Shown here: positions 51,030 to 63,951 of the stretch, in pieces
How the letters are laid out: each line of letters opens with the position of its first letter
How positions within the stretch are numbered: position 1 is the first letter of the stretch
Assembly: GCA_964020085.1 (NCBI GenBank)
Contig: CAXHUQ010001451.1
Coordinates: 1 to 64,000 of the forward strand
Source: Micromussa lordhowensis
Lineage: Eukaryota > Cnidaria > Anthozoa > Scleractinia > Lobophylliidae
Length of the DNA stretch: 64,000 nucleotides
Direction of reading: 5' to 3'
The notes under the pieces: model-generated
What the model saw: only the letters and a program-made list of their open reading frames with translations
Told to the model about the DNA's origin: nothing
The model's database searches: none
Made by a program: the position numbers and the translations under genes

Positions 51030-51905
51030 TGTCCTTGGCAAATTTGTCATAACTCGGCTCTGCGGGCACTTATGGAGCCGCGGTTTGCAGCAAAATCTTC
51101 CTCTATGATTGCACTTCAAGTGCATACTAATTAGGAGATGATGCGATTTGCGCCAGGGTGTTTTTGAAGCCCGTATAGTCGGCCTACTTTTTTGAGCATT
51201 TTCCCTTGGTCCCCCCTTGGCAAAATCTCAGAAAATGGCCGATTTAGGTGTCCTTGGCAAATTTGTCATAACTCGGCTCTGCGGGCACTTATGGAGCCGC
51301 AGTTTGCAGCAAAATCTTCCTCTATGATTGCACTTCAAGTGCATACTAATTAGGAGATGATGCGATTTGCGCCAGGGTGTTTTTGAAGCCCGTATAGTCG
51401 GCCTACTTTTTTGAGCATTTTCCCTTGGTCCCCCCTTGGCAAAATCTCAGAAAATGGCCGATTTAGGTGTCCTTGGCAAATTTGTCATAACTCGGCTCTG
51501 CGGGCACTTATGGAGCCGCAGTATGCAGCAAAATCTTCCTCTATGATTGCACTTCAAGTGCATACTAATTAAGAGATGATGCGATTTGCGCCAGCGTGTT
51601 TTTGAAGCCCGTATAGTCGGCCTACTTTTTTGAGCATTTTCCCTTGGTCCCCCCTTGGCAAAATCTCAGAAAATGGCCGATTTAGGTGTCCTTGGCAAAT
51701 TTGTCATAACTCGGCTCTGCGGGCACTTATGGAGCCGCAGTTTGCAGCAAAATCTTCCTCTATGATTGCACTTCAAGTGCATACTAATTAGGAGATGATG
51801 CGATTTGCGCCAGCGTGTTTTTGAAGCCCGTATAGTCGGCCTACTTTTTTGAGCATTTTCCCTTGGTCCCCCCTTGGCAAAATCTCAGAAAATGGCCGAT
51901 TTAGG
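51030..51905. repeat. Four-monomer AGTATGCAG block, further copy
   Basis: Order: GCCGCGG; plain; AGTATGCAG with AATTAAGAG and CAGCGTG (51,468); CAGCGTG (51,687). The G-to-A giving AATTAAGAG is also seen at 57,601, near the other downstream copy but in a different unit, which suggests exchange between these two regions. Confidence 0.75.
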
Positions 51906-53219
51906 TGTCCTTGGCAAATTTGTCATAACTCGGCTCTGCGGGCACTTATGGAGCCGCGGTTTGCAGCAAAATCTTCCTCTATGATTGCACTTCAAGTGCA
52001 TACTAATTAGGAGATGATGCGATTTGCGCCAGGGTGTTTTTGAAGCCCGTATAGTCGGCCTACTTTTTTGAGCATTTTCCCTTGGTCCCCCCTTGGCAAA
52101 ATCTCAGAAAATGGCCGATTTAGGTGTCCTTGGCAAATTTGTCATAACTCGGCTCTGCGGGCACTTATGGAGCCGCAGTTTGCAGCAAAATCTTCCTCTA
52201 TGATTGCACTTCAAGTGCATACTAATTAGGAGATGATGCGATTTGCGCCAGGGTGTTTTTGAAGCCCGTATAGTCGGCCTACTTTTTTGAGCATTTTCCC
52301 TTGGTCCCCCCTTGGCAAAATCTCAGAAAATGGCCGATTTAGGTGTCCTTGGCAAATTTGTCATAACTCGGCTCTGCGGGCACTTATGGAGCCGCGGTTT
52401 GCAGCAAAATCTTCCTCTATGATTGCACTTCAAGTGCATACTAATTAGGAGATGATGCGATTTGCGCCAGGGTGTTTTTGAAGCCCGTATAGTCGGCCTA
52501 CTTTTTTGAGCATTTTCCCTTGGTCCCCCCTTGGCAAAATCTCAGAAAATGGCCGATTTAGGTGTCCTTGGCAAATTTGTCATAACTCGGCTCTGCGGGC
52601 ACTTATGGAGCCGCAGTTTGCAGCGAAATCTTCCTCTATGATTGCACTTCAAGTGCATACTAATTAGGAGATGATGCGATTTGCGCCAGGGTGTTTTTGA
52701 AGCCCGTATAGTCGGCCTACTTTTTTGAGCATTTTCCCTTGGTCCCCCCTTGGCAAAATCTCAGAAAATGGCCGATTTAGGCGTCCTTGGCAAATTTGTC
52801 ATAACTCGGCTCTGCGGGCACTTATGGAGCCGCAGTTTGCAGCAAAATCTTCCTCTATGATTGCACTTCAAGTGCATACTAATTAGGAGATGATGCGATT
52901 TGCGCCAGGGTGTTTTTGAAGCCCGTATAGTCGGCCTACTTTTTTGAGCATTTTCCCTTGGTCCCCCCTTGGCAAAATCTCAGAAAATGGCCGATTTAGG
53001 TGTCCTTGGCAAATTTGTCATAACTCGGCTCTGCGGGCACTTATGGAGCCGCAGTTTGCAGCAAAATCTTCCTCTATGATTGCACTTCAAGTGCATACTA
53101 ATTAGGAGATTATGCGATTTGCGCCAGCGTGTTTTTGAAGCCCGTATAGTCGGCCTACTTTTTTGAGCATTTTCCCTTGGTCCCCCCTTGGCAAAATCTC
53201 AGAAAATGGCCGATTTAGG

Positions 53220-55848
53220 TGTCCTTGGCAAATTTGTCATAACTCGGCTCTGCGGGCACTTATGGAGCCGCGGTTTGCAGCAAAATCTTCCTCTATGATT
53301 GCACTTCAAGTGCATACTAATTAGGAGATGATGCGATTTGCGCCAGGGTGTTTTTGAAGCCCGTATAGTCGGCCTACTTTTTTGAGCATTTTCCCTTGGT
53401 CCCCCCTTGGCAAAATCTCAGAAAATGGCCGATTTAGGTGTCCTTGGCAAATTTGTCATAACTCGGCTCTGCGGGCACTTATGGAGCCGCAGTTTGCAGC
53501 AAAATCTTCCTCTATGATTGCACTTCGAGTGCATACTAATTAGGAGATGATGCGATTTGCGCCAGGGTGTTTTTGAAGCCCGTATAGTCGGCCTACTTTT
53601 TTGAGCATTTTCCCTTGGTCCCCCCTTGGCAAAATCTCAGAAAATGGCCGATTTAGGTGTCCTTGGCAAATTTGTCATAACTCGGCTCTGCGGGCACTTA
53701 TGGAGCCGCAGTTTGCAGCAAAATGTTCCTCTATGATTGCACTTCAAGTGCATACTAATTAGGAGATGATGCGATTTGCGCCAGGGTGTTTTTGAAGCCC
53801 GTATAGTCGGCCTACTTTTTTGAGCATTTTCCCTTGGTCCCCCCTTGGCAAAATCTCAGAAAATGGCCGATTTAGGTGTCCTTGGCAAATTTGTCATAAC
53901 TCGGCTCTGCGGGCACTTATGGAGGCGCAGTTTGCAGCAAAATCTTCCTCTATGATTGCTCTTCAAGTGCATACTAATTAGGAGATGATGCGATTTGCGC
54001 CAGGGTGTTTTTGAAGCCCGTATAGTCGGCCTACTTTTTTGAGCATTTTCCCTTGGTCCCCCCTTGGCAAAATCTCAGAAAATGGCCGATTTAGGTGTCC
54101 TTGGCAAATTTGTCATAACTCGGCTCTGCGGGCACTTATGGAGCCGCAGTTTGCAGCAAAATCTTCCTCTATGATTGCACTTCGAGTGCATACTAATTAG
54201 GAGATGATGCGATTTGCGCCAGGGTGTTTTTGAAGCCCGTATAGTCGGCCTACTTTTTTGAGCATTTTCCCTTGGTCCCCCCTTGGCAAAATCTCAGAAA
54301 ATGGCCGATTTAGGTGTCCTTGGCAAATTTGTCATAACTCGGCTCTGCGGGCACTTATGGAGCCGCAGTTTGCAGCAAAATCTTCCTCTATGATTGCACT
54401 TCAAGTGCATACTAATTAGGAGATGATGCGATTTGCGCCAGGGTGTTTTTGAAGCCCGTATAGTCGGCCTACTTTTTTGAGCATTTTCCCTTGGTCCCCC
54501 CTTGGCAAAATCTCAGAAAATGGCCGATTTAGGTGTCCTTGGCAAATTTGTCATAACTCGGCTCTGCGGGCACTTATGGAGCCGCAGTTTGCAGCAAAAT
54601 CTTCCTCTATGATTGCACTTCAAGTGCATACTAATTAGGAGATGATGCGATTTGCGCCAGGGTGTTTTTGAAGCCCGTATAGTCGGCCTACTTTTTTGAG
54701 CATTTTCCCTTGGTCCCCCCTTGGCAAAATCTCAGAAAATGGCCGATTTAGGTGTCCTTGGCAAATTTGTCATAACTCGGCTCTGCGGGCCCTTATGGAG
54801 CCGCAGTTTGCAGCAAAATCTTCCTCTATGATTGCACTTCAAGTGCATACTAATTAGGACATGATGCGATTTGCGCCAGGGTGTTTTTGAAGCCCGTATA
54901 GTCGGCCTACTTTTTTGAGCATTTTCCCTTGGTCCCCCCTTGGCAAAATCTCAGAAAATGGCCGATTTAGGTGTCCTTGGCAAATTTGTCATAACTCGGC
55001 TCTGCGGGCACTTATGGAGCCGCGGTTTGCAGCAAAATCTTCCTCTATGATTGCACTTCAAGTGCATACTAATTAGGAGATGATGCGATTTGCGCCAGGG
55101 TGTTTTGTAAGCCCGTATAGTCGGCCTACTTTTTTGAGCATTTTCCCTTGGTCCCCCCTTGGCAAAATCTCAGAAAATGGCCGATTTAGGTGTCCTTGGC
55201 AAATTTGTCATAACTCGGCTCTGCGGGCACTTATGGAGCCGCAGTTTGCAGCAAAATCTTCCTCTATGATTGCACTTCAAGTGCATACTAATTAGGAGAT
55301 GATGCGATTTGCGCCAGGGTGTTTTTGAAGCCCGTATAGTCGGCCTACTTTTTTGAGCATTTTCCCTTGGTCCCCCCTTGGCAAAATCTCAGAAAATGGC
55401 CGATTTAGGTGTCCTTGGCAAATTTGTCATAACTCGGCTCTGCGGGCACTTATGGAGCCGCAGTTTGCAGCAAAATCTTCCTCTATGATTGCACTTCAAG
55501 TGCATACTAATTAGGAGATGATGCGATTTGCGCCAGGGTGTTTTTGAAGCCCGTATAGTCGGCCTACTTTTTTGAGCATTTTCCCTTGGTCCCCCCTTGG
55601 CAAAATCTCAGAAAATGGCCGATTTAGGTGTCCTTGGCAAATTTGTCATAACTCGGCTCTGCGGGCACTTATGGAGCCGCGGTTTGCAGCAAAATCTTCC
55701 TCTATGATTGCACTTCAAGTGCATACTAATTAGGAGATGATGCGATTTGCGCCAGGGTGTTTTTGAAGCCCGTATAGTCGGCCTACTTTTTTGAGCATTT
55801 TCCCTTGGTTCCCCCCTTGGCAAAATCTCAGAAAATGGCCGATTTAGG
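53220..55848. repeat. Duplicated block, copy 2 (12 monomers)
   Basis: This repeats the marker order of 35,257-38,104, 82 monomers downstream: GCCGCGG (53,220), TTCGAG (53,439), hybrid with AAAATGTTCC (53,658), GGCGCAG with GATTGCTCTT (53,877), TTCGAG (54,096), two plain units, GGGCCCTT with GGACATG (54,753), GCCGCGG with GTAAG (54,972), two plain units, GCCGCGG with GGTTCC (55,629). It has one plain unit fewer than copy 1. It also lacks the GCGAAAAC marker, and its counterpart to the A-type unit is a B/A hybrid, which suggests later exchange or conversion. Confidence 0.85.
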
Positions 55849-56505
55849 TGTCCTTGGCAAATTTGTCATAACTCGGCTCTGCGGGCACTTATGGAGCCGC
55901 AGTTTGCAGCAAAATCTTCCTCTATGATTGCACTTCAAGTGCATACTAATTAGGAGATGATGCGATTTGCGCCAGGGTGTTTTTGAAGCCCGTATAGTCG
56001 GCCTACTTTTTTGAGCATTTTCCCTTGGTCCCCCCTTGGCAAAATCTCAGAAAATGGCCGATTTAGGTGTCCTTGGCAAATTTGTCATAACTCGGCTCTG
56101 CGGGCACTTATGGAGCCGCAGTTTGCAGCAAAATCTTCCTCTATGATTGCACTTCAAGTGCATACTAATTAGGAGATGATGCGATTTGCGCCAGGGTGTT
56201 TTTGAAGCCCGTATAGTCGGCCTACTTTTTTGAGCATTTTCCCTTGGTCCCCCCTTGGCAAAATCTCAGAAAATGGCCGATTTAGGTGTCCTTGGCAAAT
56301 TTGTCATAACTCGGCTCTGCGGGCACTTATGGAGCCGCAGTTTGCAGCAAAATCTTCCTCTATGATTGCACTTCAAGTGCATACTAATTAGGAGATGATG
56401 CGATTTGCGCCAGGGTGTTTTTGAAGCCCGTATAGTCGGCCTACTTTTTTGAGCATTTTCCCTTGGTCCCCCCTTGGCAAAATCTCAGAAAATGGCCGAT
56501 TTAGG

Positions 56506-57381
56506 TGTCCTTGGCAAATTTGTCATAACTCGGCTCTGCGGGCACTTATGGAGCCGCGGTTTGCAGCAAAATCTTCCTCTATGATTGCACTTCAAGTGCA
56601 TACTAATTAGGAGATGATGCGATTTGCGCCAGGGTGTTTTTGAAGCCCGTATAGTCGGCCTACTTTTTTGAGCATTTTCCCTTGGTCCCCCCTTGGCAAA
56701 ATCTCAGAAAATGGCCGATTTAGGTGTCCTTGGCAAATTTGTCATAACTCGGCTCTGCGGGCACTTATGGAGCCGCAGTTTGCAGCAAAATCTTCCTCTA
56801 TGATTGCACTTCAAGTGCATACTAATTAGGAGATGATGCGATTTGCGCCAGGGTGTTTTTGAAGCCCGTATAGTCGGCCTACTTTTTTGAGCATTTTCCC
56901 TTGGTCCCCCCTTGGCAAAATCTCAGAAAATGGCCGATTTAGGTGTCCTTGGTAAATTTGTCATAACTCGGCTCTGCGGGCACTTATGGAGCCGCAGTAT
57001 GCAGCAAAATCTTCCTCTATGATTGCACTTCAAGTGCATACTAATTAGGAGATGATGCGATTTGCGCCAGCGTGTTTTTGAAGCCCGTATAGTCGGCCTA
57101 CTTTTTTGAGCATTTTCCCTTGGTCCCCCCTTGGCAAAATCTCAGAAAATGGCCGATTTAGGTGTCCTTGGCAAATTTGTCATAACTCGGCTCTGCGGGC
57201 ACTTATGGAGCCGCAGTTTGCAGCAAAATCTTCCTCTATGATTGCACTTCAAGTGCATACTAATTAGGAGATGATGCGATTTGCGCCAGCGTGTTTTTGA
57301 AGCCCGTATAGTCGGCCTACTTTTTTGAGCATTTTCCCTTGGTCCCCCCTTGGCAAAATCTCAGAAAATGGCCGATTTAGG
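56506..57381. repeat. Four-monomer AGTATGCAG block, rightmost copy
   Basis: Order: GCCGCGG; plain; AGTATGCAG with CAGCGTG and a private CTTGGTAAA (56,944); CAGCGTG (57,163). It is followed by alternating GCCGCGG units at 57,382 and 57,820, as the copy at 51,030 is followed by 51,906 and 52,344. Confidence 0.75.
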
Positions 57382-57819
57382 TGTCCTTGGCAAATTTGTC
57401 ATAACTCGGCTCTGCGGGCACTTATGGAGCCGCGGTTTGCAGCAAAATCTTCCTCTATGATTGCACTTCAAGTGCATACTAATTAGGAGATGATGCGATT
57501 TGCGCCAGGGTGTTTTTGAAGCCCGTATAGTCGGCCTACTTTTTTGAGCATTTTCCCTTGGTCCCCCCTTGGCAAAATCTCAGAAAATGGCCGATTTAGG
57601 TGTCCTTGGCAAATTTGTCATAACTCGGCTCTGCGGGCACTTATGGAGCCGCAGTTTGCAGCAAAATCTTCCTCTATGATTGCACTTCAAGTGCATACTA
57701 ATTAAGAGATGATGCGATTTGCGCCAGGGTGTTTTTGAAGCCCGTATAGTCGGCCTACTTTTTTGAGCATTTTCCCTTGGTCCCCCCTTGGCAAAATCTC
57801 AGAAAATGGCCGATTTAGG

Positions 57820-59133
57820 TGTCCTTGGCAAATTTGTCATAACTCGGCTCTGCGGGCACTTATGGAGCCGCGGTTTGCAGCAAAATCTTCCTCTATGATT
57901 GCACTTCAAGTGCATACTAATTAGGAGATGATGCGATTTGCGCCAGGGTGTTTTTGAAGCCCGTATAGTCGGCCTACTTTTTTGAGCATTTTCCCTTGGT
58001 CCCCCCTTGGCAAAATCTCAGAAAATGGCCGATTTAGGTGTCCTTGGCAAATTTGTCATAACTCGGCTCTGCGGGCACTTATGGAGCCGCAGTTTGCAGC
58101 AAAATCTTCCTCTATGATTGCACTTCAAGTGCATACTAATTAGGAGATGATGCGATTTGCGCCAGGGTGTTTTTGAAGCCCGTATAGTCGGCCTACTTTT
58201 TTGAGCATTTTCCCTTGGTCCCCCCTTGGCAAAATCTCAGAAAATGGCCGATTTAGGTGTCCTTGGCAAATTTGTCATAACTCGGCTCTGCGGGCACTTA
58301 TGGAGCCGCAGTTTGCAGCAAAATCTTCCTCTATGATTGCACTTCAAGTGCATACTAATTAGGAGATGATGCGATTTGCGCCAGCGTGTTTTTGAAGCCC
58401 GTATAGTCGGCCTACTTTTTTGAGCATTTTCCCTTGGTCCCCCCTTGGCAAAATCTCAGAAAATGGCCGATTTAGGTGTCCTTGGCAAATTTGTCATAAC
58501 TCGGCTCTGCGGGCACTTATGGAGCCGCGGTTTGCAGCAAAATCTTCCTCTATGATTGCACTTCAAGTGCATACTAATTAGGAGATGATGCGATTTGCGC
58601 CAGGGTGTTTTTGAAGCCCGTATAGTCGGCCTACTTTTTTGAGCATTTTCCCTTGGTCCCCCCTTGGCAAAATCTCAGAAAATGGCCGATTTAGGTGTCC
58701 TTGGCAAATTTGTCATAACTCGGCTCTGCGGGCACTTATGGAGCCGCGGTTTGCAGCAAAATCTTCCTCTATGATTGCACTTCAAGTGCATACTAATTAG
58801 GAGATGATGCGATTTGCGCCAGGGTGTTTTTGAAGCCCGTATAGTCGGCCTACTTTTTTGAGCATTTTCCCTTGGTCCCCCCTTGGCAAAATCTCAGAAA
58901 ATGGCCGATTTAGGTGTCCTTGGCAAATTTGTCATAACTCGGCTCTGCGGGCACTTATGGAGCCGCAGTTTGCAGCAAAATCTTCCTCTATGATTGCACT
59001 TCAAGTGCATACTAATTAGGAGATGATGCGATTTGCGCCAGGGTGTTTTTGAAGCCCGTATAGTCGGCCTACTTTTTTGAGCATTTTCCCTTGGTCCCCC
59101 CTTGGCAAAATCTCAGAAAATGGCCGATTTAGG
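57820..59133. repeat. Six-monomer block, relative of 45,990-47,303
   Basis: Order: GCCGCGG (57,820), plain, CAGCGTG (58,258), GCCGCGG (58,477), GCCGCGG (58,696), plain. Two adjacent GCCGCGG units are uncommon in the array, which strengthens the match to 46,647/46,866. Confidence 0.65.
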
Positions 59134-59790
59134 TGTCCTTGGCAAATTTGTCATAACTCGGCTCTGCGGGCACTTATGGAGCCGCGGTTTGCAGCAAAAT
59201 CTTCCTCTATGATTGCACTTCAAGTGCATACTAATTAGGAGATGATGCGATTTGCGCCAGGGTGTTTTTGAAGCCCGTATAGTCGGCCTACTTTTTTGAG
59301 CATTTTCCCTTGGTCCCCCCTTGGCAAAATCTCAGAAAATGGCCGATTTAGGTGTCCTTGGCAAATTTGTCATAACTCGGCTCTGCGGGCACTTATGGAG
59401 CCGCAGTTTGCAGCAAAATCTTCCTCTATGATTGCACTTCAAGTGCATACTAATTAGGAGATGATGCGATTTGCGCCAGGGTGTTTTTGAAGCCCGTATA
59501 GTCGGCCTACTTTTTTGAGCATTTTCCCTTGGTCCCCCCTTGGCAAAATCTCAGAAAATGGCCGATTTAGGTCTCCTTGGCAAATTTGTCATAACTCGGC
59601 TCTGCGGGCACTTATGGAGCCGCAGTTTGCAGCAAAATCTTCCTCTATGATTGCACTTCAAGTGCATACTAATTAGGAGATGATGCGATTTGCGCCAGGG
59701 TGTTTTTGAAGCCCGTATAGTCGGCCTACTTTTTTGAGCATTTTCCCTTGGTCCCCCCTTGGCAAAATCTCAGAAAATGGCCGATTTAGG

Positions 59791-60666
59791 TGTCCTTGGC
59801 AAATTTGTCATAACTCGGCTCTGCGGGCACTTATGGAGCCGCAGTTTGCAGCAAAATCTTCCTCTATGATTGCACTTCAAGTGCATACTAATTAGGAGAT
59901 AATGCGATTTGCGCCAGGGTGTTTTTGAAGCCCGTATAGTCGGCCTACTTTTTTGAGCATTTTCCCTTGGTCCCCCCTTGGCAAAATCTCAGAAAATGGC
60001 CGATTTAGGTGTCCTTGGCAAATTTGTCATAACTCGGCTCTGCGGGCACTTATGGAGCCGCAGTTTGCAGCAAAATCTTCCTCTATGATTGCACTTCAAG
60101 TTCATACTAATTAAAAGATGATGCGATTTGCGCCAGGGTGTTTTTGAAGCCCGTATAGTCGGCCTACTTTTTTGAGCATTTTCCCTTGGTCCCCCCTTGG
60201 CAAAATCTCAGAAAATGGCCGATTTAGGTGTCCTTGGCAAATTTGTCATAACTCGGCTCTGCGGGCACTTATGGAGCCGCAGTTTGCAGCAAAATCTTCC
60301 TCTATGATTGCACTTCAAGTTCATACTAATTAGGAGATGATGCGATTTGCGCCAGGGTGTTTTTGAAGCCCGTATAGTCGGCCTACTTTTTTGAGCATTT
60401 TCCCTTGGTCCCCCCTTGGCAAAATCTCAGAAAATGGCCGATTTAGGTGTCCTTGGCAAATTTGTCATAACTCGGCTCTGCGGGCACTTATGGAGCCGCA
60501 GTTTGCAGCAAAATCTTCCTCTATGATTGCACTTCAAGTGCATACTAGTTAGGAGATGATGCGATTTGCGCCAGGGTGTTTTTGAAGCCCGTATAGTCGG
60601 CCTACTTTTTTGAGCATTTTCCCTTGGTCCCCCCTTGGCAAAATCTCAGAAAATGGCCGATTTAGG
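59791..60666. repeat. Local variants: AAGTTCATAC, GAGATAATG, CATACTAGTT
   Basis: Four adjacent units carry private changes: G to A in GAGATAATG (59,791 unit); AAGTTCATAC plus GG to AA in TTAAAAGATG (60,010 unit); AAGTTCATAC alone (60,229 unit); CATACTAGTT (60,448 unit, also in the 37,228 unit). The shared G-to-T change at 60,102 and 60,321 indicates a single-unit tandem duplication. Confidence 0.75.
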
Positions 60667-61323
60667 TGTCCTTGGCAAATTTGTCATAACTCGGCTCTGC
60701 GGGCACTTATGGAGGCGCAGTTTGCAGCAAAATGTTCCTCTATGATTGCACTTCAAGTGCATACTAATTAGGAGATGATGCGATTTGCGCCAGGGTGTTT
60801 TTGAAGCCCGTATAGTCGGCCTACTTTTTTGAGCATTTTCCCTTGGTCCCCCCTTGGCAAAATCTCAGAAAATGGCCGATTTAGGTCTCCTTGGCAAATT
60901 TGTCATAACTCGGCTCTGCGGGCACTTATGGAGGCGCAGTTTGCAGCAAAATGTTCCTCTATGATTGCACTTCAAGTGCATACTAATTAGGAGATGATGC
61001 GATTTGCGCCAGGGTGTTTTTGAAGCCCGTATAGTCGGCCTACTTTTTTGAGCATTTTCCCTTGGTCCCCCCTTGGCAAAATCTCAGAAAATGGCCGATT
61101 TAGGTCTCCTTGGCAAATTTGTCATAACTCGGCTCTGCGGGCACTTATGGAGGCGCAGTTTGCAGCAAAATGTTCCTCTATGATTGCACTTCAAGTGCAT
61201 ACTAATTAGGAGATGATGCGATTTGCGCCAGGGTGTTTTTGAAGCCCGTATAGTCGGCCTACTTTTTTGAGCATTTTCCCTTGGTCCCCCCTTGGCAAAA
61301 TCTCAGAAAATGGCCGATTTAGG
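60667..61323. repeat. A-type island with a hybrid left edge
   Basis: The unit at 60,667 starts TGTCC (B) but continues GGCGCAG and GTTCC (A). Units at 60,886 and 61,105 are fully A. B resumes at 61,324, and 61,543 is a TCTCC/B hybrid. The switch between monomer positions 2 and 49 in the hybrid locates a recombination or conversion endpoint to under 50 bp. Confidence 0.82.
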
Positions 61324-62199
61324 TGTCCTTGGCAAATTTGTCATAACTCGGCTCTGCGGGCACTTATGGAGCCGCAGTTTGCAGCAAAATCTTCCTCTAT
61401 GATTGCACTTCAAGTGCATACTAATTAGGAGATGATGCGATTTGCGCCAGGGTGTTTTTGAAGCCCGTATAGTCGGCCTACTTTTTTGAGCATTTTCCCT
61501 TGGTCCCCCCTTGGCAAAATCTCAGAAAATGGCCGATTTAGGTCTCCTTGGCAAATTTGTCATAACTCGGCTCTGCGGGCACTTATGGAGCCGCAGTTTG
61601 CAGCAAAATCTTCCTCTATGATTGCACTTCAAGTGCATACTAATTAGGAGATGATGCGATTTGCGCCAGGGTGTTTTTGAAGCCCGTATAGTCGGCCTAC
61701 TTTTTTGAGCATTTTCCCTTGGTCCCCCCTTGGCAAAATCTCAGAAAATGGCCGATTTAGGTGTCCTTGGCAAATTTGTCATAACTCGGCTCTGCGGGCA
61801 CTTATGGAGCCGCAGTTTGCAGCAAAATCTTCCTCTATGATTGCACTTCAAGTGCATACTAATTAGGAGATGATGCGATTTGCGCCAGGGTGTTTTTGAA
61901 GCCCGTATAGTCGGCCTACTTTTTTGAGCATTTTCCCTTGGTCCCCCCTTGGCAAAATCTCAGAAAATGGCCGATTTAGGTGTCCTTGGCAAATTTGTCA
62001 TAACTCGGCTCTGCGGGCACTTATGGAGCCGCAGTTTGCAGCAAAATCTTCCTCTATGATTGCACTTCAAGTGCATACTAATTAGGAGATGATGCTATTT
62101 GCGCCAGGGTGTTTTTGAAGCCCGTATAGTCGGCCTACTTTTTTGAGCATTTTCCCTTGGTCCCCCCTTGGCAAAATCTCAGAAAATGGCCGATTTAGG

Positions 62200-63075
62200 T
62201 GTCCTTGGCAAATTTGTCATAACTCGGCTCTGCGGGCACTGATGGAGCCGCAGTTTGCAGCAAAATCTTCCTCTATGATTGCACTTCAAGTGCATACTAA
62301 TTAGGAGATGATGCGATTTGCGCCAGGGTGTTTTTGAAGCCCGTATAGTCGGCCTACTTTTTTGAGCATTTTCCCTTGGTCCCCCCTTGGCAAAATCTCA
62401 GAAAATGGCCGATTTAGGTGTCCTTGGCAAATTTGTCATAACTCGGCTCTGCGGGCACTGATGGAGCCGCAGTTTGCAGCAAAATGTTCCTCTATGATTG
62501 CACTTCAAGTGCATACTAATTAGGAGATGATGCGATTTGCGCCAGGGTGTTTTTGAAGCCCGTATAGTCGGCCTACTTTTTTGAGCATTTTCCCTTGGTC
62601 CCCCCTTGGCAAAATCTCAGAAACTGGCCGATTTAGGTGTCCTTGGCAAATTTGTCATAACTCGGCTCTGCGGGCACTTATGGAGCCGCAGTTTGCAGCA
62701 AAATCTTCCTCTATGATTGCACTTCAAGTGCATACTAATTAGGAGATGATGCGATTTGCGCCAGGGTGTTTTTGAAGCCCGTATAGTCGGCCTACTTTTT
62801 TGAGCATTTTCCCTTGGTCCCCCCTTGGCAAAATCTCAGAAAATGGCCGATTTAGGTGTCCTTGGCAAATTTGTCATAACTCGGCTCTGCGGGCACTGAT
62901 GGAGCCGCAGTTTGCAGCAAAATCTTCCTCTATGATTGCACTTCAAGTGCATACTAATTAGGAGATGATGCGATTTGCGCCAGGGTGTTTTTGAAGCCCG
63001 TATAGTCGGCCTACTTTTTTGAGCATTTTCCCTTGGTCCCCCCTTGGCAAAATCTCAGAAAATGGCCGATTTAGG
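62200..63075. repeat. Local variants with GCACTGATGG
   Basis: Units at 62,200, 62,419 and 62,857 read GCACTGATGG instead of GCACTTATGG; the unit between, at 62,638, does not. The 62,419 unit also has AAAATGTTCC (A-type at position 68) and a private AAACTGG near 62,624. The marker is confined to this neighbourhood, so it spread locally. Confidence 0.75.
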
Positions 63076-63951
63076 TGTCCTTGGCAAATTTGTCATAACT
63101 CGGCTCTGCGGGCACTTATGGAGCCGCAGTTTGCAGCAAAATCTTCCTCTATGATTGCACTTCAAGTGCATACTAATTAGGAGATGATGCGATTTGCGCC
63201 AGGGTGTTTTTGAAGCCCGTATAGTCGGCCTACTTTTTTGAGCATTTTCCCTTGGTCCCCCCTTGGCAAAATCTCAGAAAATGGCCGATTTAGGTGTCCT
63301 TGGCAAATTTGTCATAACTCGGCTCTGCGGGCACTTATGGAGCCGCGGTTTGCAGCAAAATGTTCCTCTATGATTGCACTTCAAGTGCATACTAATTAGG
63401 AGATGATGCGATTTGCGCCAGGGTGTTTTTGAAGCCCGTATAGTCGGCCTACTTTTTTGAGCATTTTCCCTTGGTCCCCCCTTGGCAAAATCTCAGAAAA
63501 TGGCCGATTTAGGTGTCCTTGGCAAATTTGTCATAACTCGGCTCTGCGGGCACTTATGGAGCCGCAGTTTGCAGCAAAATCTTCCTCTATGATTGCACTT
63601 CAAGTGCATACTAATTAGGAGATGATGCGATTTGCGCCAGGGTGTTTTTGAAGCCCGTATAGTCGGCCTACTTTTTTGAGCATTTTCCCTTGGTCCCCCC
63701 TTGGCAAAATCTCAGAAAATGGCCGATTTAGGTGTCCTTGGCAAATTTGTCATAACTCGGCTCTGCGGGCACTTATGGAGCCGCAGTTTGCAGCAAAATC
63801 TTCGTCTATGATTGCACTTCAAGTGCATACTAATTAGGAGATGATGCGATTTGCGCCAGGGTGTTTTTGAAGCCCGTATAGTCGGCCTACTTTTTTGAGC
63901 ATTTTCCCTTGGTCCCCCCTTGGCAAAATCTCAGAAAATGGCCGATTTAGG

